The translations under genes were made by a program, and so were the position numbers. This document shows positions 51,535-59,934 of a stretch of DNA of 64,000 nucleotides, piece after piece; positions within the stretch are counted from its first letter, which is position 1; each line of letters starts with the position of its first letter. The notes beneath the pieces are model-generated. The model searched no databases and was not told the origin of the DNA. It worked only from the letters and a program-made list of their open reading frames with translations. Source of the DNA: Arcticibacterium sp964021845 (GTDB taxonomy: Bacteria; Bacteroidota; Bacteroidia; Cytophagales; Spirosomataceae); assembly GCF_964021845.1 (NCBI RefSeq), contig NZ_CAXHZC010000005.1:248001-312000 (forward strand), written 5' to 3'.

Positions 51535-52560
51535 TTAAAAGTTTAATTGACCCAAAACCTGTTTGGTATATGTTATTTGTTTTTGACTTAAATCTAAGTG
51601 TGTCACAAAACGTACCAAATGCTTACCAAAGGTTACGCATTTAACATTTTGTTTATCTAGCTCACTAACGAAGTCTTTGGCCAAAATACTATTGACTAAC
51701 TCAAAAATGACAATATTGGTTTTAATCGGATACACTTTTTTAAGCCACGATTTACCTTCTGCCGCTGCACCTATCTCTAAGGCGTCTACATGGTCTTCTT
51801 TTAAACGCTCCACATTATTATCTAAAGCATAAATTCCGGCGGCTGCTAATAGCCCAGCTTGCCGCCAGCCACCTCCCCAAGCTTTTCGTTGTCTTCGGGC
51901 TTTTTCTATTAACCTTTTGGAACCTATTAGTACTGAGCCAACAGGGCAACCAAGCCCTTTTGATAGACAAATAGAAATACTATCGAAAATCTGACCATAG
52001 TCTCTGGGGCTTTCTTTCGTTTCTACCAATGCATTAAATAGCCTGGCTCCATCAAGGTGAAGTTTTAGGTTATTTTCTTCACAAACTTCTTTTATCTTCT
52101 TGATTTCATCAAAGTCATAATAAACTCCGCCGCCTTTATTCATGGTGTTTTCGAGGCATACCATAGCAGAAGGCGGAAAATGAATGTCGTCGCTTGGGTT
52201 GATGGCTTCGGTGATATCCTCTGCTCTTAAAAGTCCAGATTCACTTTCGATGGTTTTGGTGGTTGCTAAAGAGTTAGACGCTATACCACCTGCTTCATAA
52301 AGATAGACGTGAGCTTTGTCGGCACATATCACCTGTGTTCCGGGAGAAGTTTGAGCCTTTATAGCCAGTTGGTTTGCCATAGTGCCAGATGCACAAAAAA
52401 GTGCGGCTTCCATACCAAATAGCTTTGCTACTTTGGTTTCTAAGGCGTTTACGGTAGGGTCGTCACCAAAAACATCATCACCAAGGGCTGCCGAAAACAT
52501 GGCTTCTTTCATGCCTGAGGTAGGCTGAGTAATGGTGTCACTTCTAAAGTCTGCTATCAT
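51535..52560 (-). CDS. ltaE: Low-specificity L-threonine aldolase
   Basis: 341 residues from ATG at 52560 (the frame to 52587 adds 9 residues, MWHIIILVL, before the conserved MIADFRSDTITQPT). PLP-dependent fold I enzyme: catalytic Lys in SICLSKGLGCPVGS, FCASGTMANQLA, LENTMNKGGGVYY, LHLDGARLFNA. It cleaves L-threonine to glycine and acetaldehyde. A TAATTTTG box on the minus strand at 52585-52592 may be the -7 element, without a clear -33. The gene is divergent from PBP1A and is followed, in frame, by the outer-membrane protein. Confidence 0.93.
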   Translation of the reverse strand: MIADFRSDTITQPTSGMKEAMFSAALGDDVFGDDPTVNALETKVAKLFGMEAALFCASGTMANQLAIKAQTSPGTQVICADKAHVYLYEAGGIASNSLATTKTIESESGLLRAEDITEAINPSDDIHFPPSAMVCLENTMNKGGGVYYDFDEIKKIKEVCEENNLKLHLDGARLFNALVETKESPRDYGQIFDSISICLSKGLGCPVGSVLIGSKRLIEKARRQRKAWGGGWRQAGLLAAAGIYALDNNVERLKEDHVDALEIGAAAEGKSWLKKVYPIKTNIVIFELVNSILAKDFVSELDKQNVKCVTFGKHLVRFVTHLDLSQKQITYTKQVLGQLNF

Positions 52561-52726
52561 TAAAACAAGAATTATAATGTGCCACAAAATTAATCATGCT
52601 GGGCTGAATGTCTTAATTTTAAAAAAGAGTTTATCTTTCGGATCTATTTCCGTAAAAAGAAGTAAGTAGAAATGTAAAGGCTGACTGATAGTTAATTAGA
52701 GAAAATTATTCTAAACCGTAGATAAA

Positions 52727-55228
52727 TTGATAAACGAATTTTTTACAAAAGTTAAAGAGAACCCATATTTACAGAAGTTCCTCAAGGCTTCTATCGCTCT
52801 TTATCAAAAGGTTTTTAAGTTTAGTGTGTTTAACAGAACGGAGTTCAAAATAGCTTCATTAAAAAGTAAGTTTCTTAGACTACTTTATACATTCGGTTTG
52901 CTTCTGGTAGCTTTTGTTTTTGCTTTAGAGAGTAATTTTTTGTGGCTTTTTGGCGACATGCCCACAATGAATGAAGCTAGAAACACCAAACTAGCAGTGC
53001 CTTCTGAAATATACTCGGCTGACGAAAAACTTCTAGGTTTGTTTTATGTAGAAAACCGTAGTCCTGTTGCTTATGAAGAGATTGATTCTTTAACCATAAA
53101 GGCTCTGATATCTACAGAAGATGCAAGGTTTTACCTCCATAACGGATTAGACATTGTCTCGCTCTCCGGAGCTGTTTTTTCTACCTTAACTGGAGACAAA
53201 AGGGGAGGAAGTACCATTCATCAGCAATTGGTCAAAAATATTTTTAATACTCGGCATAAGAACTCAAGAGGCTTATTAGGCTACATCCCTGGTCTTTCTA
53301 CCTTAGTAGCTAAAATTAAAGAATGGGATACTGCTATTAAGATTGACTTTTTCTTTGAAAAGAATGAGATATTAGCACTGTATCTCAATGCAGTCGATTT
53401 TGGTGATAATACCTTTGGCATTAAGCTGGCAAGCGAGCATTTCTTTTCAAAAGCACCGCAAGATTTAGAACTGCATGAAACAGCACTCCTAATAGGAATA
53501 CTTAAAGGCACGAGCTATTATAGTCCCAAAAGAAGACCTGAAAGAGCTCTAGAAAGAAGAAATGTGGTGCTAGAGCAAATGCTGAAATATAATGACATTG
53601 ACAGTGTAGCCTATGAAAAAGCCATTAAAAAACCATTGGGTCTGAAAATTACCGAGATTAATAAAGAAGAATCTAGTGCTCCGTATTTCAGAACCATGCT
53701 CAGACCACTTTTGATGGAGTGGTGTGATGAAAATGACTATAATTTATTTGCCGATGGTTTAAAAATATACACCACTATTAATTCCAAAATGCAGACAAAT
53801 GCAGAAGATGCGGTAAAAAGCCATTTGACAGAAATTCAACGTAGCTTAGATTATGAGCAGGGGGCTTACAAATATTGGTTTAAGAAAAAGATAGCAGAAG
53901 AAAAAGCTGCTTTTAAAAGAGAGAATCCAAGAGAAAAGGAAGTTCCTGAAATGCCTACGGAGGCAGTACTGAACAAGTTGATTAAACAGTCGGGCTCTTA
54001 TAAAAACTTCAGGAGTGCAGGATTGACAGAAGCGGAGGCTCTGGAAGCCATGGCAAAACCACATCCAACAGTTTTGGCAACGCATGCTGGAGAAAAGAAA
54101 ATGACTATTTCGGCCTTAGATTCTGTAATGTATATGTCACAGTTTTTGCAGGCAGGTCTTTTGAGTATTGACCCCACTAATCTTCATGTACGGGCTTATG
54201 TAGGTGGGAGTAATTATGATTATTTTAAATATGACCATGTGGTGCAAGCAGGCAGGCAGCCTGGAAGTGCCTTTAAACCTATAATTTATGCATCGGCTTT
54301 AGAAAATGGCTACGCGGCCTGCACTACAGTGATAGACAAACCTTTTACTATAGAAACCAGTATAGGAGGCAAACAAACCACTTGGGCACCAAAAAACTCT
54401 AATGGTTCATACAGCTACGCTCCGGTTAATTTGAGAAAAGCTTTAGGAAGAAGCATAAATTCTGTAGCCATAAGGGTGCTTCAAGATGTAGGAACTAGCA
54501 AGGTGATAAAAATGGCTGAGAACTTGGGTATACATTCAAAACTAGATAATAACCTTTCTCTAGCTCTAGGAACTAGTAATGTGACGTTGTTGGAACTGAC
54601 AAGAGCATATTTACCATTTGCTAATCAAGGTTTAAGTGGCGATGTGGTTTTGTTTGATAAAATTTTGGATAAAACTGGCGAAGTGGTTTACGAACATAAA
54701 CAAGAATTAAAGCAAGTTTTAGCCCCTGAGCATGCTTATGAAATGTCTTACCTGTTACGCGGTGCTGTAGAAGAAGGCGGTGGAACCGCAAGACGGCTTT
54801 ACAACTATGGAATACCATATAACAACGAAATAGGAGGTAAAACCGGAACAACGAACGACTATGTAGACGCTTGGTTTATGGGTGTAACCGCCAATCTAGT
54901 AACAGGTGTTTGGGTAGGCTGTGATGATAGTCGAATTCATTTTACTTCAGGGAACGGGGCAGGAGGAAGGGCTGCTTTACCCATTTTTGGGAAGTTTATG
55001 CAGGCGTCTTATGCGGATAAAGAAATAGGGCTAGAAAAAACTACATTTTTTAAACCTGAAGATTACGACAGCGGTTTATTGAACTGTCACTTTGTTCCTG
55101 TAGAAGTTGACTCTACTCTGAGTGATAGCCTAGCGGTCAATCAAGATTCGCTCTTGATTCAGAGAAGAGAGGAGTTTAAAGCTTTAGATGTTCAGGAAAT
55201 TGAAATAAAACAACCAACCTTAGAGTAG
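52727..55228 (+). CDS. Penicillin-binding protein 1A (bifunctional peptidoglycan synthase)
   Basis: 833 residues. The start is TTG at 52727 because the only in-frame codons after the preceding TAA (52712-52714) lack ATG and GTG. One membrane anchor (about 51-75). GT51 domain: Glu131 in STEDARFYLHNG and GGSTIHQQLVKNIFNTR. Transpeptidase: S514-AFK517, S576-IN578, K705-TG707 in GGKTGTTNDYVDAWF. It polymerises and cross-links glycan strands. It is monocistronic, followed by a weak hairpin at 55267-55298. Confidence 0.93.
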   Translation: MINEFFTKVKENPYLQKFLKASIALYQKVFKFSVFNRTEFKIASLKSKFLRLLYTFGLLLVAFVFALESNFLWLFGDMPTMNEARNTKLAVPSEIYSADEKLLGLFYVENRSPVAYEEIDSLTIKALISTEDARFYLHNGLDIVSLSGAVFSTLTGDKRGGSTIHQQLVKNIFNTRHKNSRGLLGYIPGLSTLVAKIKEWDTAIKIDFFFEKNEILALYLNAVDFGDNTFGIKLASEHFFSKAPQDLELHETALLIGILKGTSYYSPKRRPERALERRNVVLEQMLKYNDIDSVAYEKAIKKPLGLKITEINKEESSAPYFRTMLRPLLMEWCDENDYNLFADGLKIYTTINSKMQTNAEDAVKSHLTEIQRSLDYEQGAYKYWFKKKIAEEKAAFKRENPREKEVPEMPTEAVLNKLIKQSGSYKNFRSAGLTEAEALEAMAKPHPTVLATHAGEKKMTISALDSVMYMSQFLQAGLLSIDPTNLHVRAYVGGSNYDYFKYDHVVQAGRQPGSAFKPIIYASALENGYAACTTVIDKPFTIETSIGGKQTTWAPKNSNGSYSYAPVNLRKALGRSINSVAIRVLQDVGTSKVIKMAENLGIHSKLDNNLSLALGTSNVTLLELTRAYLPFANQGLSGDVVLFDKILDKTGEVVYEHKQELKQVLAPEHAYEMSYLLRGAVEEGGGTARRLYNYGIPYNNEIGGKTGTTNDYVDAWFMGVTANLVTGVWVGCDDSRIHFTSGNGAGGRAALPIFGKFMQASYADKEIGLEKTTFFKPEDYDSGLLNCHFVPVEVDSTLSDSLAVNQDSLLIQRREEFKALDVQEIEIKQPTLE

Positions 55229-55266
55229 TTACTTTTTAGAATCTTTCTAGATTATTTTTATATGCA

Positions 55267-55298
55267 ACAGTACAGACCAAAATAGGTCTTTTTACTGT
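55267..55298 (+). terminator. Weak hairpin after PBP1A
   Basis: Nested stems: ACAGTA (55267-55272) pairs with TACTGT (55293-55298), and AGACC (55274-55278) pairs with GGTCT (55285-55289), with a T run between. It lies about 40 bases after the stop and could terminate the PBP1A transcript. Confidence 0.5.
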
Positions 55299-55305
55299 AT
55301 GGAAA

Positions 55306-55325
55306 ATTGTATATTTACATACAAT
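55306..55325 (+). promoter_or_regulatory. Inverted repeat upstream of the molybdoenzyme operon
   Basis: ATTGTAT (55306-55312) and ATACAAT (55319-55325) form a perfect 7-bp inverted repeat with a 6-nt spacer, 29 bases before the IorA-like start. It has the size of a dimeric regulator site. Whether it is an operator cannot be shown here. Confidence 0.4.
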
Positions 55326-55353
55326 ACCTTTACTACGAACCTATTAATACATT

Positions 55354-55842
55354 ATGCCGAATTACAACTTAACCGTAAACAACACCCGCTATAAAATAGA
55401 AGCGGAAGAAGATATGCCGCTTTTATGGGCTATCAGAGACCTAGTGGGTCTTAAAGGAACTAAATATGGCTGCGGAATAGCTCAGTGCGGAGCATGTACC
55501 GTTCATTTGGATGGTTCTCCAGTCAGAAGCTGCCAAATGCCAGTAGGCTCTATATCCAAGAAACAAAAAATTACGACCATAGAAGGCATTGGCACAGAAG
55601 AAACCCTTCATGCCGTGCAAGACGCTTGGATAGAAGAGCAAGTACCGCAGTGTGGGTATTGCCAGTCTGGTCAGATAATGTCTGCGGTGGCTCTATTAGA
55701 GCAAACACCAAAGCCTACAGAAGAAGATATTACAAGCTATATGAATGGAAATTTATGTAGATGTGGAACCTATGATAGAATCAAAAAAGCTATCAACAGA
55801 GCGTCGGGTCAATTGTCAAACGAAGAACTAGGAAAACGATAA
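55354..55842 (+). CDS. 2Fe-2S subunit of an isoquinoline 1-oxidoreductase-like molybdoenzyme
   Basis: 162 residues. An N-terminal plant-type 2Fe-2S domain (KYGCGIAQCGACTVHLDG, Cys ligands) and a C-terminal helical 2Fe-2S domain (CGYCQSGQIM and NLCRCGTYDRI). It is the small subunit of the xanthine-oxidase superfamily, passing electrons from the molybdenum site to an acceptor. It lies 4 bases before the large subunit, in an evident operon. No signal peptide is seen, so export may depend on piggy-back transport with the Tat-signal large subunit. Confidence 0.93.
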   Translation: MPNYNLTVNNTRYKIEAEEDMPLLWAIRDLVGLKGTKYGCGIAQCGACTVHLDGSPVRSCQMPVGSISKKQKITTIEGIGTEETLHAVQDAWIEEQVPQCGYCQSGQIMSAVALLEQTPKPTEEDITSYMNGNLCRCGTYDRIKKAINRASGQLSNEELGKR

Positions 55843-55846
55843 AATC

Positions 55847-57997
55847 ATGAGCAATAAAAATACAAGAAGAGACTTTTTGAAAGTTTCATCCATCGGTAGT
55901 TTGGGATTGGTTTTAGGCGTTAATTCTTTAGCGAATGCTGCAGCGGTAAAGAAGATTCCTGTAAAAGTGCTGGAATTGGAGATTAACCCTTTCATTATCA
56001 TTTCTACGGACGACACCATCACGCTGGTAAATAGCCGCCCAGATATGGGGCAAGGTTCCACCCAAGCAGTACCATCCATTTTGGCAGAAGAGCTAGAGGT
56101 AGATTTAAGCAAGGTCAAAATAATCCAGTCGGACGGAAAAGCTAAATACGGCTCTCAGCAGTCTGGAGGAAGTAGCACTGTAAGAGGCTTATGGAACAAC
56201 CTGCGTAAAACAGGTGCTGCCGCCAAAGAAATGCTTATAGAAACTGCCGCTAAAAGGTGGAAAGTGTCAACTGACCAGTGCTATGCTGAATTGGGTAAAG
56301 TGTATTTGAAAGGTTCTGATAAGGTATTTACGTACGGTGAATTGGCAGAAGAAGCCAACCTTTTGGAAGTACCAAAGAACCCAAAACTAAAAGACAGCAA
56401 AGATTTCAAATATTTAGGCAAATTCCATAAAAGACTAGACGTACCTAGTCGTGTGACTGGAAAAGCCGTTTTCGGAATTGATGTAGTGCTGCCGGGTATG
56501 CTTTACGCAGCCAGTGTGCATGCACCGTCTATCGAAGGTAAAATACTGAGTATTGATGATGCTGCTGCAATGAAAGTAGCTGGCGTTCAGAAAGTTATCC
56601 GAAGTAAAAGTTTTTACCCTGGTGGCGAAAATGAATCTGTGGCTGTAGTTGCTAATAATTACTGGTCGGCCTTAAAAGCCAGTAGGTTATTGGATATCAC
56701 TTGGTCAAATGGAGATTTGGCTAAGACGCTTAATTCTGATAAATACTTTGCAGACATGTATAAAGCTGCTGAGTCTGAAGGCGTGCGTTATGAAGAAGAT
56801 GGTGACTTCAATGCTTACTATAAAGCCTCTGAAAATACGCTTGAAGGAATTTACGAAACACCGTTTTTGTCTCATGCGGCCATAGAGCCTGTGAATGCTA
56901 CGGCTCATGTGAAGCCTGATGGTTCTGTGGAGGTTTGGGCACCTATTCAGGGACCAGACGGAGCCATAGGAGATGCTGCAGGAGTTTTAGGGATTTCACC
57001 TGATAAAGTAAAAATCAATCCTACACTTTTGGGAGGTTCTTTTGGGCGTAAAGCCTTTATGAATTTCATGAAAGAAGCTATTGATATTTCAAGACAAGTA
57101 GAAGCTCCTGTAAAACTAATATGGGCTAGAGAAGAAGATATGGCTCAAGGGCCATACAGACCTGCCATGTTGAGTAAAATGCAAGGTGTGATTGGTAAAG
57201 GAAATACCCTAGACGCTTTGAGTCACCAAGCCATTGGCGAGTCTATTCAAGGGCAGCACTGGAACGCACTTTTGCCTTACAAAGCGGATGGCTGGTTAGG
57301 TGGAGAGCTTTCTCAAGAGAATCATAAATACAAATTTGGAACGCATAAAGTAACTTATAGCCGCGTAGAAACGCCAATTCCAATACTTTGGTGGAGGTCT
57401 GTATATGCGTCTAATTTTGGTTGGGGACAGGAGTGTTTTATAGACGAGATGGCTCATAAAGCAGGAAAAGACCCGTTAGCCGCTAGAAAAGAACTGCTAA
57501 AAGGCAATGAAAGAGACCTTAAAGTGATTCAAAAACTAGAAGACGAACTGTCAAAAAGTGAATTACCCACTGGACATGCCATAGGCGTGGCCATGTTCCG
57601 TTCTTTTGCTACCATGAGTGCAGCAGCTGTGGAGGTCAAAAAAGGAGAAAACGGTATAGAAGTAGTTAAAGTTACTTCGGTGATAGACTGTGGTCAATAC
57701 GTAAACCCTGACCACGTAAAAGCTCAAACAGAAGGTAACATAGTGATGGGAATATCTGCAGCGGTAAAAGGCGGCATCACATTCTCAAACGGCAAATGCG
57801 ACCAAAGTAATTTCCATGATTATCAGTTCATGCGTATGGCCGAAATGCCAAAAGTGGCTGTTCACATCATAGAAAACCAAGAAGCACCAGGAGGGGTAGG
57901 AGAGCCAGGCTTACCGCCAATAGCACCAGCCCTAGGAAATGCCATTTTCAACCTAACAGGCGAAAGACAAAGGAAATTGCCTTTGGATTTAGCTTAG
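55847..57997 (+). CDS. Molybdopterin-binding large subunit, IorB/xanthine dehydrogenase family, Tat-exported
   Basis: 716 residues. A twin-arginine signal (NTRRDFLKVSSIGSLGLVLG) begins the protein; molybdopterin-binding blocks are MGQGSTQAVPSILAEELEVDL, GGSFGRKAFMNF and VGEPGLPPIAPALGNAIF. It oxidises an N-heterocycle or aldehyde. It pairs with the 2Fe-2S subunit 4 bases upstream. The usual third domain for FAD is absent, as in isoquinoline-type enzymes. The substrate is not apparent, and no maturation genes lie beside it. A terminator follows at 58024. Confidence 0.93.
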   Translation: MSNKNTRRDFLKVSSIGSLGLVLGVNSLANAAAVKKIPVKVLELEINPFIIISTDDTITLVNSRPDMGQGSTQAVPSILAEELEVDLSKVKIIQSDGKAKYGSQQSGGSSTVRGLWNNLRKTGAAAKEMLIETAAKRWKVSTDQCYAELGKVYLKGSDKVFTYGELAEEANLLEVPKNPKLKDSKDFKYLGKFHKRLDVPSRVTGKAVFGIDVVLPGMLYAASVHAPSIEGKILSIDDAAAMKVAGVQKVIRSKSFYPGGENESVAVVANNYWSALKASRLLDITWSNGDLAKTLNSDKYFADMYKAAESEGVRYEEDGDFNAYYKASENTLEGIYETPFLSHAAIEPVNATAHVKPDGSVEVWAPIQGPDGAIGDAAGVLGISPDKVKINPTLLGGSFGRKAFMNFMKEAIDISRQVEAPVKLIWAREEDMAQGPYRPAMLSKMQGVIGKGNTLDALSHQAIGESIQGQHWNALLPYKADGWLGGELSQENHKYKFGTHKVTYSRVETPIPILWWRSVYASNFGWGQECFIDEMAHKAGKDPLAARKELLKGNERDLKVIQKLEDELSKSELPTGHAIGVAMFRSFATMSAAAVEVKKGENGIEVVKVTSVIDCGQYVNPDHVKAQTEGNIVMGISAAVKGGITFSNGKCDQSNFHDYQFMRMAEMPKVAVHIIENQEAPGGVGEPGLPPIAPALGNAIFNLTGERQRKLPLDLA

Positions 57998-58023
57998 AAG
58001 TTAGATTTTATGTTAATATTTTG

Positions 58024-58057
58024 AATCCGCATGCCGTTTGGTGTGCGGATTTTTTTG
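58024..58057 (+). terminator. Intrinsic terminator after the molybdoenzyme operon
   Basis: AATCCGCA (58024-58031) pairs with TGCGGATT (58044-58051), with an inner GCC/GGT extension, then TTTTTT. It starts about 27 bases after the stop. Confidence 0.8.
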
Positions 58058-58335
58058 TTCGACATTAAATAGTAGTTGAGTTGTTGATGAGGTTAGGAAG
58101 ATCATATTAACGGCTTTATCTTTACCAGAAAGAGTGTTCAAAAATATGGTAGAAATATTTAATATGGCAGTTAGGGTAAGTTATTAACTGTCAGGCCCCC
58201 GCCTACTGAGGGCAGGTAGCGAAGACCCTGCCTGTCCTCCTTTCTGGCGGATAAATTGGCAGACTGGGAGGTCCTTTTATAGTTCAAGGACTTAGGTAAG
58301 ACCTGCACAATTGCTTCCTAAGGAAACTAGCTGCT
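58058..58335. other. Intergenic region with a GC-rich stretch
   Basis: About 280 bases between the molybdoenzyme terminator and the lipoprotein gene. Around 58190-58275 the base composition shifts to GC-rich (CCCCCGCCTAC, CCCTGCCTGTCCTCC, TGGCGGA), unlike its surroundings. It shares a degenerate inverted copy with 58860-58883. No open frame of note. Confidence 0.5.
58237..58262 (+). repeat. GC-rich repeat copy 1 (left of the lipoprotein gene)
   Basis: The segment beginning CTCCTTTCTGGCGGAT and ending TTGGCAG matches, in inverted orientation, a segment at 58860-58883 (CTCCTTCGCTAGGCGGA, then AAGGCAG), with about 20 of 24 positions the same after small gaps. It may be a dispersed repeat of this genome. 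Confidence 0.4.
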
Positions 58336-58797
58336 CTATTCCTCATTAGTTTCCAACTTTTCGTCAAAACGCTTATCTAAAAGGTTCAACCTTTTAAGGT
58401 TATTTCCACAGACAAAGTAAACATCTTTAGTAAATGATATTTCGGTTCCTTCAGGGTTAATGGAAGTCACTTCAGTTAATACTTGGTCTGAGCCTTCCCA
58501 GGCAATTTGTAGTTTGTTAGCCGCCTTGTCAAAAGTCCAGTTTCCCTTTATGTAGGTCTGGTTATTTTCTGCTAATACCGTGGCAGTTTTATCTTTTCTG
58601 AATAATACTTCGACGGTACATGCACGGCTATTTTTACTTTGCCAAAAGTAACCATCAGCAGTTAATAGCTTTTCGAAATCATCCAATTGGTTTTGAGTGA
58701 TGGTGGTAGAAGTTTCTTTTTTGCTTGTCTGGTTTCTATTGCAGCCAATCGCCACAATCATTGTCAAAAAGAGCGTAAGGTATTTGAAGTTTTTCAT
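58336..58797 (-). CDS. Small lipoprotein of unknown function
   Basis: 153 residues, lipoprotein signal (IVAIGC, Cys19). The mature part (LLTADGYFWQSKNSRACTVEVLFRKD, then YIKGNWTFDKAANKLQIAW) looks like a small beta-sandwich or lipocalin-like domain with two Cys (Cys62 in SRACTVE and a later VCGNN) that could form a disulfide. I do not recognise the family. It stands alone between the two GC-rich repeat copies. The C-terminus is charged (DKRFDEKLETNEE). Confidence 0.75.
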   Translation of the reverse strand: MKNFKYLTLFLTMIVAIGCNRNQTSKKETSTTITQNQLDDFEKLLTADGYFWQSKNSRACTVEVLFRKDKTATVLAENNQTYIKGNWTFDKAANKLQIAWEGSDQVLTEVTSINPEGTEISFTKDVYFVCGNNLKRLNLLDKRFDEKLETNEE

Positions 58798-58859
58798 TTT
58801 GTTGATTTCTCATTCTGTTAAGCTTTGGAAGCCATATTGCCGAATATACGAGGTTAAAC

Positions 58860-58883
58860 CTGCCTTTCCGCCTAGCGAAGGAG
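58860..58883 (-). repeat. GC-rich repeat copy 2 (right of the lipoprotein gene)
   Basis: The minus strand reads CTCCTTCGCTAGGCGGA then AAGGCAG, the inverted counterpart of 58237-58262. Together the copies flank the lipoprotein gene. Confidence 0.4.
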
Positions 58884-59020
58884 AAATCGGTTGACCAAGA
58901 GGATTGATGAGGTAATTGGAGTTAGGAAGTGGGACGAATTTTTAACTTGAATGAAAACCACTCTTTTTGAATTAAAAGGTGAGAAGCGTTTTAAGTGGCT
59001 GTAATATGGGCTCTGTCACC

Positions 59021-59054
59021 CAAATGTCATATCGCATTTCTCAAATGACGTATC
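59021..59054 (+). promoter_or_regulatory. Two 13-bp direct repeats phased by 21 bp (operator candidate)
   Basis: CAAATGTCATATC (59021-59033) and CAAATGACGTATC (59042-59054) agree at 11 of 13 positions and begin 21 bp apart, two turns of the helix. They lie just upstream of the -33 element of the HTH gene, so a dimer or two cooperating monomers could bind on one face. Confidence 0.55.
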
Positions 59055-59070
59055 AAATACAATGTGTAAA

Positions 59071-59102
59071 TTTGAATAGTATTTAAGTTCAAATAACCTT
59101 TG
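59071..59102 (+). promoter_or_regulatory. Bacteroidota-type promoter of the HTH-NTF2 gene
   Basis: TTTG (59071-59074), a 19-nt spacer, then TAACCTTTG (59094-59102). The match to TTTG-N19-TAnnTTTG is close, with one extra base inside the -7 element. The start codon is 17 bases downstream, with AGAGGA as a possible ribosome site. Confidence 0.5.
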
Positions 59103-59118
59103 CATCGAATTTAGAGGA

Positions 59119-59871
59119 ATGATGAAACAGCCAGATTTAGGTAAGAAAATTTTAGCATTGAGATTGGCCAAAGGCTTAACGCAAACCGAGCTTGCAGATG
59201 AATGTAATGTGAGTTTACGTACTATTCAACGCATAGAAGCAGCGGAAGTAACACCAAGGAGTTATACGGTAAAGCTAATTTTTGACACGCTAGATTATGA
59301 TTTCTATAGTGCCGAGGCTAAACCAGCAGCAAGGCCAGCTATCCTGAAAGAGAATACCCAAAATACGGTAGCATCATTTTCTGAAAAATCGAATGGTATT
59401 TTGAATATTAAAACAAAGGAAATGAAAGCGATAGTTTATGTGAGTGTATTATGTGTGGCATTGGCGGCATTATTTTTTGGGATAGCAGAATACCGAAACG
59501 CCGGGATTGATAGAGTAGATCAAGCTCGTGCTACCAATATGAATCCGAATTTTGTACGGTGGTTTAACGCTGGGCAAATGGACTCCTTGGGTTCTGTTTA
59601 CTTGCCAGATGCTTATATCATGCCGATTGACCATGAAAGAATTCAGGGAAGACAGGAAATTATTAGTTACCATCAAGACCTTTATGATATGGGTTTTCGT
59701 ATGGTTAGCAATGTGCAGGAAGAACTTATAAAGTCTGATTCTATTGCGGTAGAAAGGGGATACTGGAAAGGTGTAAATAATGGTAGTTTTTCTGGCTACT
59801 ATTTAACGCAGTATAGACTTGTGGATGGGCATTGGTATATTGAAAATGACATGTCTAGTGCGGCTGATTAA
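59119..59871 (+). CDS. Membrane-bound HTH regulator fused to an NTF2-like (SnoaL) domain
   Basis: 250 residues. N-terminal XRE-type HTH (about 8-62: LALRLAKGLTQTELADECN, SLRTIQRIE), a linker, one membrane helix (about 103-125) and a C-terminal NTF2/SnoaL-like fold (about 145-246: FVRWFNAGQMDSLGSVYLPDA, GRQEIISYHQDLYDMG, RYLVDGHWYIENDM-like end). The HTH would be cytoplasmic and the NTF2 domain outside, suggesting direct sensing of an extracytoplasmic ligand. It starts with tandem ATGs; the promoter region carries phased direct repeats. I know of no described example of this fusion (inference). Confidence 0.85.
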   Translation: MMKQPDLGKKILALRLAKGLTQTELADECNVSLRTIQRIEAAEVTPRSYTVKLIFDTLDYDFYSAEAKPAARPAILKENTQNTVASFSEKSNGILNIKTKEMKAIVYVSVLCVALAALFFGIAEYRNAGIDRVDQARATNMNPNFVRWFNAGQMDSLGSVYLPDAYIMPIDHERIQGRQEIISYHQDLYDMGFRMVSNVQEELIKSDSIAVERGYWKGVNNGSFSGYYLTQYRLVDGHWYIENDMSSAAD

Positions 59872-59879
59872 GATTATTT

Positions 59880-59912
59880 ACTAAAAAAGGAAGACTCATT
59901 AAGTCCTCCTTT
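59880..59912 (-). terminator. Terminator between convergent HTH-NTF2 and coiled-coil genes
   Basis: AAAGGA-a-GACT (59886-59896) pairs with AGTC-c-TCCTTT (59902-59912), a 10-bp stem with one mismatch. On the minus strand it is followed by TTTAG, so it fits the coiled-coil gene at 59935 best. Confidence 0.6.
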
Positions 59913-59934
59913 CAAATAGTGGTAGTGAATGAGG

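Larger units (their letters stand above)
58798..59118. other. Divergent intergenic region upstream of the HTH-NTF2 gene
   Basis: 321 bases containing the second GC-rich repeat copy (58860-58883), a pair of 21-bp-spaced direct repeats (59021-59054) and a promoter for the HTH gene (59071-59102). The remaining sequence has no credible open frame. Confidence 0.55.
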
